A DNA stretch of 64,000 nt. Source: Deinococcus aquaedulcis. Lineage in GTDB: Bacteria > Deinococcota > Deinococci > Deinococcales > Deinococcaceae. The DNA is taken from NCBI RefSeq assembly GCF_019693445.1, contig NZ_JAHRBL010000012.1:58453-122452 (forward strand), in the 5' to 3' direction. The position numbers and the translations under genes were made by a program. The notes below the pieces were generated by a model. It had not been told where the DNA came from. It worked only from the letters and a program-made list of their open reading frames with translations, and searched no databases. Shown piece by piece: positions 18,446 through 30,325 of this stretch (the first letter of the stretch is position 1; the number at the start of each line of letters is the position of its first letter).

Positions 18446-20029
18446 ATGCTCGGGGGCGTGACCCGACTTGCCGCGCTGCCTGCCGCCCTTGCCCTCACGG
18501 CCCTGCTGTCCGCCTGCGTGCCGCCCGCCGCGCCCGAGCTGCCGCTGCTGACCACCCTGAACTTCACCGCTTACGATGCCCAGCAGGCCACGTTGGGATT
18601 GCGCGCCGGTAAGAGCCAGAAGCTCTCGCTGGACGCCGAACCCGAATACATTGCGGTGAGTGCCGACAGCCGCCGGGCGTATGTGACCCTGCAGGAAAGC
18701 AATGCAGTTGCCACCGTGGACCTGACGCGCGGCGAAATCGTGGCCCTGAAATCGCTGGGGTACAAGAACCACACCCTGGCCGCCAACGCTTTTGACGCCA
18801 GCGACAGGGACGGCGGCGTCAACCTGAAGACCTGGCCGGTGCTGGGTGCGTACATGCCCGATGCCATCGCCAGTCTCTCGGTGGGGGGCCGCACCTACCT
18901 GCTCACCGCCAACGAGGGCGACACCCGTGATTACGGCGCAGCCTATCTGGACGAGGTGAAGGTCTCGGGCCTGACATTGGACGCGGCGGCGTTTCCCAAC
19001 GGGGCCGCGCTGAAAGCCGACGCCGCGCTGGGTCGCCTGGTGGTCAGCAAGCCCGACGCCGACACCGATGGGGACGGCGACGCCGACCGCCTGGTGGCTT
19101 TTGGTGCCCGCAGCCTGAGCGTCTGGAATGCCGACCTGGGGCTGGTGGCCGACACCGGCAACCTCTTTGAAGCCAAAACCGCCGAGCTGAGTGCTTCCAG
19201 CTTTAACAGCAACGGCACCGCCAGCACCTTCGACACCCGCAGCGACAACAAGGGCCCAGAGCCTGAAGGCGTGGCCACGGGTGTGGTGGCCGGCCGCACG
19301 CTGGCCTTTGTGGGCCTGGAGCGTACGGGCGGCCTCATGGTGCTGGACGTGAGTACGCCCGCCGCCCCAGCGTTCGTGGATTACCGCCACACGGTGACGC
19401 CGGCCGCCGACCCGAAAAGCGGCCTGGCGGGCGACCTCGCCCCCGAAGGGCTGCTGTTCATTCCTGCTGCCGACAGCCCCAGCGGCAAAGCCCTGCTGGT
19501 GGCCAGCCACGAGGTCAGCGGCAGCGTGACCGTGTACGCCGTGGAAGACAGCGGCAAGCTGACCCTGGCGGGCCGGTATCAGGCGAACCCCTATGCCTAC
19601 GACCAGGGTGTGGCCGAAATCAGCGCCTACGACAAGGGAAGCAAGCAGCTGTTCGTGGTGAATGGGGGCACAGGCAGCCTGGACATACTGAACCTGGCCG
19701 ACGTGGCCCAGCCCCGGTTCGTGAAGTCGGTCAGTCTGAGTGCTTACGGCCGCAGTGCCAACAGCGTGGCGGTGTCGGGTGGCGTGGTGGCGGTGGCCGT
19801 GGAGGCATCCACCAAGACCGACCCGGGCAAGGTGGCCTTCCTCAACCCTGACGGCACCGAGCGCGCCCCCGCCATTGCTGTGGGTGCCCAGCCCGACATG
19901 CTGACCTTCTCGCCCGACGGCAAGCTCCTGCTGGTGGCGAACGAGGGCGAACCCAGCGCCGATTACAGCGTGGACCCAGCCGGCAGCGTGAGCCTGATCA
20001 ATGTAAATATGGCGCTGACGGCGCGCTAA
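18446..20029 (+). CDS. Choice-of-anchor I beta-propeller lipoprotein, circularly permuted
   Basis: A 527-residue protein with a lipoprotein signal (LTALLSAC, Cys24). All conserved blocks of the choice-of-anchor I (alkaline-phosphatase-like propeller) family are present: DAEPEYIAVSADSRRAYVTL (about 63-82), LGAYMPDAIAS, TANEGDTRDYG, RSDNKGPEPEGVATG (about 265), GLERTGGLMV, APEGLLFIPAADSPSG, SHEVSGSVTVY, then AEISAYDKGSKQLFVVNGG, SANSVAVSGGVVAVAVEAS, PDMLTFSPDGKLLLVANEGE (about 483) and DPAGSVSLINV at the end. In typical members the blocks from AEI-AYD to DPEGSVSII come first; here they come last. GTG 18458 is an alternative start. Function is unknown; surface-exposed. Confidence 0.85.
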   Translation: MLGGVTRLAALPAALALTALLSACVPPAAPELPLLTTLNFTAYDAQQATLGLRAGKSQKLSLDAEPEYIAVSADSRRAYVTLQESNAVATVDLTRGEIVALKSLGYKNHTLAANAFDASDRDGGVNLKTWPVLGAYMPDAIASLSVGGRTYLLTANEGDTRDYGAAYLDEVKVSGLTLDAAAFPNGAALKADAALGRLVVSKPDADTDGDGDADRLVAFGARSLSVWNADLGLVADTGNLFEAKTAELSASSFNSNGTASTFDTRSDNKGPEPEGVATGVVAGRTLAFVGLERTGGLMVLDVSTPAAPAFVDYRHTVTPAADPKSGLAGDLAPEGLLFIPAADSPSGKALLVASHEVSGSVTVYAVEDSGKLTLAGRYQANPYAYDQGVAEISAYDKGSKQLFVVNGGTGSLDILNLADVAQPRFVKSVSLSAYGRSANSVAVSGGVVAVAVEASTKTDPGKVAFLNPDGTERAPAIAVGAQPDMLTFSPDGKLLLVANEGEPSADYSVDPAGSVSLINVNMALTAR

Positions 20030-20043
20030 ACGTCAGCAAGGAG

Positions 20044-20073
20044 GGGCCGGGGCGGGATGCCTCGGCCCTTTTT
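20044..20073 (+). terminator. Rho-independent terminator
   Basis: GGGCCG (20044-20049) pairs with CGGCCC (20063-20068), with G-C/G-T pairs extending inwards, followed by TTTTT. It ends the choice-of-anchor lipoprotein transcript. Confidence 0.85.
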
Positions 20074-20158
20074 CAAAGGTGCAGGACGTGAACATGACGG
20101 CGGGAACGAGGCTTTTTCCTCCTCTGCCTTGGCCTGAGGCTTTCACCCCTGCTCCGGC

Positions 20159-20503
20159 TTACTGTTGCGCGGCGTAGTCCATGTAGGCATTCACCTGCGG
20201 CGTAAAGAAAAGTGCCAGCCCCAGCAAAAACGAACATGCTCCCCAGACGGGTAAACCGCTGAGCGCCAGCTCAATGGCCCCTGTTCCCCAGAGAAGACAC
20301 AGCTCAATGCGCGCCCAGAGCTTTCCCTGATATACCGGCCAGACCAGCAATGCGGTGGCCACAAAAAGCCCGGCGCTGAGGTAATCCGTCTGTCCCGAGG
20401 TCACACCCAGCGCCACATTGAGTGCCAGAGAGCCCAACTCCAGGCACAGAATAAGAACAGTCAACCGCCAGCCCAACATGATGGTGGCGGCCTCGCTGGT
20501 CAT
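20159..20503 (-). CDS. Small membrane protein, function unknown
   Basis: A 114-residue protein with three to four hydrophobic segments: LTVLILCLELGSLALNVALG, YLSAGLFVATALLVWPVY, IELCLLWGTGAIELALSG and ACSFLLGLALFFTP. There is no signal peptide beyond the first segment and no recognised motif; the C-terminus (NAYMDYAAQQ) is short and polar. It stands alone between the choice-of-anchor gene and the divergent ABC-F gene, sharing a gap of about 90 bases with the latter. Codon use is somewhat less GC-biased than the flanking genes. Confidence 0.6.
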   Translation of the reverse strand: MTSEAATIMLGWRLTVLILCLELGSLALNVALGVTSGQTDYLSAGLFVATALLVWPVYQGKLWARIELCLLWGTGAIELALSGLPVWGACSFLLGLALFFTPQVNAYMDYAAQQ

Positions 20504-20596
20504 GCCTGAAGTCTAGAGGCCGCTCAGTGGTGCCGCTGCCGCATCTGCGCGTTTCGGCGCATTTCCGGCTTGCGCGGCTCTGTTAGCCTGACCGTC

Positions 20597-22705
<2,109 letters not shown>

Positions 22706-22855
22706 GTGCCCTCGCCGCTGAGCTTCAGATCAACCGGGCGAAGCAGGAAATCGAAAAAAGGACGTTGCCCTGAGAAGGGAAGTTGTTCGGCGCCCTTCTG
22801 CCTGTTCGGAAGGGCAAGGGCGACGTCCTGAGCTCTCTCCGCTATACTTCCGCGC

Positions 22856-23311
22856 ATGGAAGATCTCATCAAGGGCCGCCTCGGCGGAGCGGATGGCTAC
22901 AGCATCCGCTGCGCCATTGACGGCGACACCATCAAGGGCCGCGCGGGCGGCAAGCTGCATGGCAAGGACATTGCCCTGGAAATCACCGAGCGCGGCGTGC
23001 AGGGCACCGTAGGCAGCGAGAGCGTGAAAATTGAGCTGGAAGACGGCGAACTGCGTGGCAACGTGGGCAGCCAGAAGCTGACCCTGCGCGGCGTGGACCG
23101 CGTGACTGGCTTCATGGGCGAGCCCATCGTGGGCTGGAACGTGGTGGCGCAGCAGAGCGGCGAGAAGCTGGTGGGCCAGCTGGGCAGCACGGTGCTGGGC
23201 CGCCCCTTCGAGCTGGATCTGGGCAGCGCGCCCGGCTGGGTGGGCACCCTGGTCGCCGTGGTGGCCTTTTACGCCCTGGAACCCCGCGCCAACGTGAGCG
23301 TCAGCCGCTAA
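22856..23311 (+). CDS. Small glycine-rich beta-repeat protein, function unknown
   Basis: A 151-residue protein whose first 115 residues read as a repeated beta strand-turn pattern (DLIKGRLGGADGYSIRC, DGDTIKGRAGGKLHGKDIAL, GVQGTVGSESVKIELEDGEL, RGNVGSQKLTLRGVD). This suggests a small beta-sandwich or solenoid. A single hydrophobic segment follows near the C-terminus (WVGTLVAVVAFYALEP, about 127-142). No signal peptide. ATG 22856 lies 7 bases after TATACT (22843-22848), so it is probably leaderless. It is followed by a strong terminator, hence monocistronic. I do not recognise the family. Confidence 0.65.
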   Translation: MEDLIKGRLGGADGYSIRCAIDGDTIKGRAGGKLHGKDIALEITERGVQGTVGSESVKIELEDGELRGNVGSQKLTLRGVDRVTGFMGEPIVGWNVVAQQSGEKLVGQLGSTVLGRPFELDLGSAPGWVGTLVAVVAFYALEPRANVSVSR

Positions 23312-23327
23312 GCCGCGCTCTTTCTGG

Positions 23328-23358
23328 GCCGCCCGCTTCGACTGGGCGGCTTTTTTTT
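23328..23358 (+). terminator. Rho-independent terminator
   Basis: Perfect 7-bp stem GCCGCCC (23328-23334) with GGGCGGC (23344-23350), 9-base loop, followed by TTTTTTTT. Confidence 0.93.
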
Positions 23359-23420
23359 GGGTTGAGAAGGTGGAGACGGGGCGGGGGAGAGCATTCAGCT
23401 GATAAGATCTCGCACATGCC

Positions 23421-23453
23421 TTGACAGGAATATTCCAAATATGGCATACTTGG
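23421..23453 (+). promoter_or_regulatory. Promoter and ArsR-type operator of the arsR/AHSA1 operon
   Basis: A perfect -35 TTGACA (23421-23426) and a -10 CATACT (23445-23450) lie 18 bases apart. The spacer holds the palindrome GGAATATTCC (23427-23436). A second, larger palindrome CCAA-n-TATG-n-CATA-n-TTGG (23435-23453) covers the -10 box. A repressor bound here would block RNA polymerase, fitting ArsR-type autoregulation. Confidence 0.75.
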
Positions 23454-23467
23454 TTCAGCAGAAGGAG

Positions 23468-23848
23468 GTGAGTGCAGTCAAGGTCAATCCGCATACCTTT
23501 CAGGCCCTCGCTGATCCGCACCGGCTGCAGATGGTGGAACTGCTCCGGCATGCCCCGCTGACCGTGGGCGAACTGGCCGGGCGGCTTGGCCTGCGGCAAC
23601 CCCAGGCTTCCAAGCACCTGAAGGTCCTGAGTGACGCCGGACTGGTGGAACTGCGCCCACAGGCCAACCGCCGTATCTGTCACCTGCGCCCCGAACCGTT
23701 TCAGGCCCTGGACGACTGGCTGGGCACCTTCCAGCAGCTCTGGGAAGACCGCTTCGACCGACTGGACGCCTACCTTCAGCAGCTGCAGGCCTCATCTACC
23801 GACGCCCCCCAGTCCACCACCCAGGACCCCAAAGGAGAGACCCCATGA
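23468..23848 (+). CDS. ArsR-family repressor (start uncertain)
   Basis: A winged-helix protein of about 126 residues. The ArsR core is FQALADPHRLQMVELLRHAP, LTVGELAGRLGLRQPQASKH, LKVLSDAGLVELR. It has no metal-binding ELCVC-type box, so it belongs to the group paired with AHSA1 proteins. The longest frame starts at ATG 23441, but that codon sits inside the -10/operator and would not be transcribed from the strong TTGACA promoter. A near-perfect SD (AAGGAGGTGAG, 23462-23472) indicates initiation further in. GTG 23468 is the only standard in-frame codon left, though it overlaps the SD, so the true start is unsettled. The ATGA overlap with the next gene shows coupling. Confidence 0.8.
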   Translation: MSAVKVNPHTFQALADPHRLQMVELLRHAPLTVGELAGRLGLRQPQASKHLKVLSDAGLVELRPQANRRICHLRPEPFQALDDWLGTFQQLWEDRFDRLDAYLQQLQASSTDAPQSTTQDPKGETP

Positions 23849-24363
23849 CCAGCGCTGCCCCCACCCTGACCCACCGGATTGAACAAGACAAGGAACTTGT
23901 GCTGGAGCGCACCTTCCAGGCTCCGCGTGACCTGGTGTTCCAGGCCTTCACCACGCCCGAGCACCTGCGCCAGTGGTGGGGCCCGCGTGGCTGGACCCTC
24001 ATCCACAACGATCTGGACCTGCGCCCCGGGGGCCGCTGGCACTACTGCATGAAGTGTGAGGACAAGAACCAGGGCGACTTCTACGGCATGGAATCCTGGG
24101 GGCTGGCCGTTTACGACGAAATTCGCGCGCCCGAAGAGCTGGTCTACACCGACTATTTCTCGGACGCTGAGGGCACCATCAACGACGCCCTGCCCGCCAC
24201 CCGCAGCGTGGTGACCTTTGAAGACCTGGGCGGCGCCACCCGCGTGGTCAGCCGCTCTGCCTACGCCACCCCCGAAGCCCTGAAGGCCGTGCTGGACATG
24301 GGCATGCTCCAGGGCATCTCGGAGACCTGGGACCGCCTGGCCGAACATCTGGCAGAAAGGTAA
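23845..24363 (+). CDS. AHSA1/SRPBCC-domain protein
   Basis: A 172-residue member of the Activator-of-Hsp90-C-terminal-like (SRPBCC, START-like) family: ELVLERTFQAPRDLVFQAFT, TPEHLRQWWGPRGWT, RPGGRWHYCMKCED, then GMLQGISETWDRLAEHL at the C-terminal helix. These form a deep hydrophobic cavity that binds small ligands. The coupling to an ArsR repressor (ATGA overlap) is a widespread arrangement, and the pair is probably induced by a lipophilic compound. The ligand is unknown. A 12-bp hairpin follows the stop codon. Confidence 0.88.
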   Translation: MTSAAPTLTHRIEQDKELVLERTFQAPRDLVFQAFTTPEHLRQWWGPRGWTLIHNDLDLRPGGRWHYCMKCEDKNQGDFYGMESWGLAVYDEIRAPEELVYTDYFSDAEGTINDALPATRSVVTFEDLGGATRVVSRSAYATPEALKAVLDMGMLQGISETWDRLAEHLAER

Positions 24364-24384
24364 GCCCAAGGTTTGGGTCAAGGA

Positions 24385-24417
24385 AAGAGCCGCTTCTGGT
24401 GCATGGAAGTGGCTCTT
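24385..24417 (+). terminator. Probable terminator hairpin
   Basis: A 12-bp stem with one G-T pair (24385-24396 with 24406-24417; AAGAGCC pairs with GGCTCTT) and a 9-base loop, 21 bases after the AHSA1 stop. There is no T-run, so termination may be inefficient. Confidence 0.5.
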
Positions 24418-24487
24418 GCGGTTGCTCTTCAGATGGACCAAGCGGAGGGAGGTCTTTCATTCAGCCCGCTGGGTACAGAATCAGATG

Positions 24488-24982
24488 TCAGGACCCACGA
24501 CGAGCGAGCGCAGAGAAGCCGCCATACGTATATTCGTCGAGAATTTCTATGGCCAGTGCTTCAGAGACAGTGCAGGGCCACCCCAGCAACATCAGAACAG
24601 CCGCCGCTCGTTCCTGGCATTCGCTGGCATTCGTTTGCAGCTCGCGCCACGTCAGGGTTTGAAGCCGAGCTTGCAGATCGTCAATCAACCTAATCGCTTG
24701 CTCCACCTGTTCTCTTGGCTCTAGCGAGAGGAAGGTAAACTCTGGATCGTTCTCCCACTGCTCCGGCAACCTGATGTGATCCTGCAAGTAGAACAGCATC
24801 AACTGCATCGGATCTTCGCATTCAATCAGATAGCCGTTATCCAGAGTGATTGAACCGTCGAACGTGTACGGGAGGGATGTTCTTCGCTCAGGCGCGGTGA
24901 GCGCCAGAAACTGAAGAGCAAACCTTGCGTAAGGCGTCCTCCACTGAGCCGTGGAAAAACCTGAATCATTGGAGCTGGTCAT
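24488..24982 (-). CDS. Hypothetical cytoplasmic protein
   Basis: A 164-residue acidic protein with no signal peptide, transmembrane segment or recognised motif. It has two likely helical blocks (FLSLEPREQVEQAIRLIDDL and SECQERAAAVLMLLGW). Codon use is clearly less GC-rich than in flanking genes, and it stands alone between the ArsR/AHSA1 operon and clpB, so it may have been acquired by transfer. Its size and isolated position would fit an orphan immunity-type or DUF protein, but nothing in the sequence proves that. No SD is obvious before ATG 24982. Confidence 0.6.
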   Translation of the reverse strand: MTSSNDSGFSTAQWRTPYARFALQFLALTAPERRTSLPYTFDGSITLDNGYLIECEDPMQLMLFYLQDHIRLPEQWENDPEFTFLSLEPREQVEQAIRLIDDLQARLQTLTWRELQTNASECQERAAAVLMLLGWPCTVSEALAIEILDEYTYGGFSALARRGS

Positions 24983-25026
24983 TCTGGTGCCAACATCCTA
25001 CGTCTCTTCAAACTGCTGCTGCTTTA

Positions 25027-25057
25027 GAGGGTGAAGCGTTCCAGACGCTTCACCCTC
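25027..25057 (-). terminator. Terminator hairpin downstream of clpB
   Basis: Perfect 13-bp stem GAGGGTGAAGCGT (25027-25039) with ACGCTTCACCCTC (25045-25057) and a 5-base loop, just after the clpB stop (25076). No long T-run follows on the minus strand. Confidence 0.75.
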
Positions 25058-25075
25058 GCCCTTTCACCCTCCTTT

Positions 25076-27634
<2,559 letters not shown>

Positions 27635-27678
27635 AGGGGAACCTCCGGGAAAGGTAGGTGGTAGGTCAACTGTCCCCT

Positions 27679-27708
27679 ATTCTGAAACTTGAGCGAGGTT
27701 GTGTCAAG
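27679..27708 (-). promoter_or_regulatory. clpB promoter overlapped by a HAIR-like HspR operator
   Basis: On the minus strand TTGACA (27702-27707) lies exactly 17 bases from CAGAAT (27679-27684). Overlapping it at 27688-27708 is CTTGAGC-N7-TGTCAAG. This matches the HspR-associated inverted repeat CTTGAGT-N7-ACTCAAG in 11 of 14 arm positions. HspR bound here would block the -35 box and spacer. Confidence 0.8.
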
Positions 27709-27760
27709 TTTATTGCGGCTTGAAAAACGTGGCTGAGGTTGCAAGGCCAGGGACCCACCC

Positions 27761-27802
27761 ATGCCGCTGGGCGCAACGGCCACGCAACGCCCCCAGCGGC
27801 AT
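27761..27802. repeat. Long inverted repeat with internal direct repeat
   Basis: A perfect 11-bp stem, ATGCCGCTGGG (27761-27771) with CCCAGCGGCAT (27792-27802). The 20-base loop contains CGCAACG twice (27772-27778, 27783-27789). It lies between clpB and the divergent exported-protein gene, about 72 bases before that gene's start, so it would fold in its 5' leader. No T-run follows on either strand. Confidence 0.6.
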
Positions 27803-27874
27803 GGTGAAGGTGTTCGATCACGCCCCGGTCACGCCCGGCGGCTTACCGTGGCCCCACCCCAGGAGGTTTTCGCC

Positions 27875-28549
27875 ATGACTCACACCCGCACGCTCCTTCC
27901 TCTGCTGACCCTCTCCCTGCTGGGCCTCTCGGCCCCCGCCGCCGCCCAGAAAACCACCGTCACCATTGGCGGCCAGCCAGTCAGCCTGGACACCGTGAAG
28001 GTGGGCGGGCGCACCTATGTGGCCCTGGACCAGTTGCAAAAGGCTCTGACAGCGGGGGGGGGTGCCAACCAGCTTGGCGCCGCCGAAGGCTGCCTGAACG
28101 AATGGCTGTTCAACGGCACCTGGCGCCTGCGCGCCACCGCCGTCAAGTACGTGCCCGACGCGGGCAACGGCAACTACTACGGCTGGGTGGTAACCACCGA
28201 GATTCGCAATGGGGGGAAACAACTGCTGAACCTCGCCAATACCGGCATTGAGTTCGGCGTCAGCCTCGCCCTGAAAAACGGCAACACCAAAGCTCTGGGC
28301 CTGAACGGCATCGCCTCCGCTTTCAAAACGGGAACGGACCTGCCGCCCGGCGCCGGCCTCGTGATGGACCTGCCCTTCTCCTGGCAGGGCGGGAAGCCCA
28401 CCAACGCCGAACTGCAGGCCAACCCGCCCGTGAAGCTGATTGTGCCGGTGGACGTGAGCGCCCTGCGCCGGGGCGGCAGCACCCTGTACAAAACCGTGAA
28501 CTATGCCAAGGACCCCAATTTCCGCGTGAACCTGACCTGCAAGAAATAG
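27875..28549 (+). CDS. Exported protein with copper-amine-oxidase-like N-terminal pattern, function unknown
   Basis: A 224-residue protein from ATG 27875, with SD AGGAGG 8 bases upstream and a signal peptide (LLPLLTLSLLGLSAPAAAQ). The first mature residues (TTVTIGGQPVSLDTVKVGGR, then TYVALDQLQKAL) resemble the short propeptide-like repeat seen in cell-wall proteins (V.I.G....L........ G.TYV.L..L). The remainder (about 70-224) looks like a beta-sandwich, with cysteines at EGCLNE and LTCKK likely paired across the domain. No catalytic residues seen. It is followed by a strong terminator. Confidence 0.7.
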   Translation: MTHTRTLLPLLTLSLLGLSAPAAAQKTTVTIGGQPVSLDTVKVGGRTYVALDQLQKALTAGGGANQLGAAEGCLNEWLFNGTWRLRATAVKYVPDAGNGNYYGWVVTTEIRNGGKQLLNLANTGIEFGVSLALKNGNTKALGLNGIASAFKTGTDLPPGAGLVMDLPFSWQGGKPTNAELQANPPVKLIVPVDVSALRRGGSTLYKTVNYAKDPNFRVNLTCKK

Positions 28550-28561
28550 AGGGAAAGAAGG

Positions 28562-28600
28562 TGCGCGCGGCCTGTTTCCCAGCAGGCCGCGCGCATTTTT
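28562..28600. terminator. Strong terminator between convergent genes
   Basis: Perfect 13-bp stem TGCGCGCGGCCTG (28562-28574) with CAGGCCGCGCGCA (28583-28595), 8-base loop, then TTTTT on the plus strand. It may also stop the convergent gene ending at 28616. Confidence 0.93.
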
Positions 28601-28615
28601 CACCCTCCTACCCGC

Positions 28616-30052
28616 TTAACGCGAGAGGATGTAGTTCAGGCCGGTGGCGGGGTCCAGCACGTGCAGGGCGCCGTCGAAGCCCACGATCAGCTGGCTGCTG
28701 CCGGGAATGGCGTACAGGGTGGCGCTGCTGGCGCGGCCCTTGCTCAGCGGCGTGCCCTTGGGCGGCTCAATCAGGGTGCGGTCGCCCGTGGCCGGGTCAA
28801 TACGTACCAGGGCAAAGGGCTCGGCCGACACCTGCGCCTGGGTGGTGTACAGGGCGCCGCCGCTGTAGACCAGCGCGCTGCCAATGTGCGCCGCGCCCTG
28901 GCCCTTCTTGAACACCTGCGCGCCCCCCTGGTCGGTCTGGCCAGAAATCAGACGGCGCTCGCCCGTCTTCATGTCCACGCTGACCACGATGTAGTTGGGG
29001 TTGGGCCCACCCGAGGCGTACAGGGTGGTGCCGTTCACCGCAAAGTCCCCGAAGATGGGCCCGGTGCCGGCGAGGCTGCTGGTCCAGGGGATGCCGCTGC
29101 CCTGCACGTTGTCGCCGCTGACATCAAAGCGCGAGACCGAGGTGCAGCGGTAGTCGTTTTTGGCCTCCAGCTTGAACAGCGCAAAGCCCGAGCCGATGGG
29201 GCTGTTGCTGCCCATCATGTACACGTTGCCCTCGGCGTCGGTGGCCATGTAGGTGTGCGGCAGGGCCGGATTGACCGCCTTGGGGTCCAGCTGGGTGCAG
29301 AAGTAGCCGTTGCCAGGGGCAGTGGGCTGCGGGGCCGGGGCGGGGGCAGGCGCCGCTGGCTTGGGGCCGCCCAGCAGCCCGCCCAGCAGGCCCCCCACGT
29401 TCACGTTGCCAATGGGTGTGGACACAGTGGTGTTGGGCACGGACACCCCAGGCGCGCTGGGGGCGTTTCCGCCGGTCTGGGCGGGGCGGCGGGGGTCGGC
29501 GTACTTGAGCTCCACCGTGTCGCGCACGCGGGTGTCGCCAGCGGTCGTGGGGGTCCACAGCAGAGTGCGGTCCCCGGTGCGGGGGTCAATGCGGATCAGT
29601 TGCCCCGTATGGGCCAGCAGCGAGCCGTCGGGCAGCGGCTGCACGTCGTAAATGTTGCCCAGGGTGTACAGGTCCAGCATGTCGCGGTCGCCCTGCACTT
29701 TCACGCCCTTGCCTACTTTCTCAATGGTGTTCAGGTAGCCGCTCACCACGCGGCGGTTGCCGGTGTTCAGGTCTACCGCCATCACCACGCCGAAGGGGTC
29801 CGTGTTGCGCAGCGTTTCCAGGGCGAGGTACAGGGTCTGGCCGTCCGGGGTCACAAAGCCGCCCCGGAACTGCTCGGCGCCGCCCTGGTAAAAGGTGGAG
29901 CCGCTGCCAATGGCGCCCACGCCGTCGGGGGCGCTTTTGGCCACGCAGCGCATGTTGGCGCTGTCCTTGGTGCAGTCAATCATGGCAGGCAGGGCGTGGG
30001 CCTGGGGGGCCAGCAGGCCCAGGGCAGCGGTCAGGGCAAACAGTCGCTTCAT
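28616..30052 (-). CDS. Exported beta-propeller-like protein, function unknown
   Basis: A 478-residue protein from ATG 30052, with SD GGAGGA 9 bases upstream and a signal peptide (LFALTAALGLLAPQAHA). The mature protein consists of repeated blade-like segments: TLYLALETLRNTDPFGVVMA, LLAHTGQLIRIDPRTGDRTL, LVRIDPATGDRTLIEPP, ALHVLDPATGLNYILSR. Each RIDPATGDRTL-type motif marks a strand of a probable seven-bladed propeller. A glycine/proline/alanine-rich linker (GGLLGGPKPAAPAPAPAPQP, about 240-262) interrupts it. No anchor is seen. Similar proteins are often surface or extracellular scaffolds. It is monocistronic. Confidence 0.72.
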   Translation of the reverse strand: MKRLFALTAALGLLAPQAHALPAMIDCTKDSANMRCVAKSAPDGVGAIGSGSTFYQGGAEQFRGGFVTPDGQTLYLALETLRNTDPFGVVMAVDLNTGNRRVVSGYLNTIEKVGKGVKVQGDRDMLDLYTLGNIYDVQPLPDGSLLAHTGQLIRIDPRTGDRTLLWTPTTAGDTRVRDTVELKYADPRRPAQTGGNAPSAPGVSVPNTTVSTPIGNVNVGGLLGGLLGGPKPAAPAPAPAPQPTAPGNGYFCTQLDPKAVNPALPHTYMATDAEGNVYMMGSNSPIGSGFALFKLEAKNDYRCTSVSRFDVSGDNVQGSGIPWTSSLAGTGPIFGDFAVNGTTLYASGGPNPNYIVVSVDMKTGERRLISGQTDQGGAQVFKKGQGAAHIGSALVYSGGALYTTQAQVSAEPFALVRIDPATGDRTLIEPPKGTPLSKGRASSATLYAIPGSSQLIVGFDGALHVLDPATGLNYILSR

Positions 30053-30255
30053 GGTGGGGGTCCTCCGGGACGGTGGGGATGGCAAGGGTCAAGACGCCAG
30101 GCGGGTCTGGGGGCCGCTGGCTAGGGGCAAAGCTGGACCCGCACGGGCCCGCTTCAGCGCAGCCCGGAGTGTAGAGCGTGAACTTTTCCGCGCTCACCGC
30201 ATCTGCTCTTGACTTGGCGCGGGCAGGTCTGTAGGCCCGCGCTGGTTCACGCTGC

Positions 30256-30287
30256 AAAAGGCCGCCGCAGAGGCTTCCCTCGGCGGC
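30256..30287 (-). terminator. Terminator of the AttH-family gene
   Basis: On the minus strand GCCGCCG (30287-30281) and CGGCGGC (30267-30261) form a 7-bp stem with a 13-base loop, followed by cTTTT. It lies about 40 bases after the stop at 30326. Confidence 0.7.
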
Positions 30288-30325
30288 AGTGCGGTCGTGA
30301 TTCTCTGGCTGGGGCGCCTTCCCAC

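Noticed and set aside
23441..23467. ATG 23441 as start of the ArsR gene
   Set aside because: It lies between the -35 and -10 boxes and inside the operator palindrome, upstream of the expected transcript start and of the SD.
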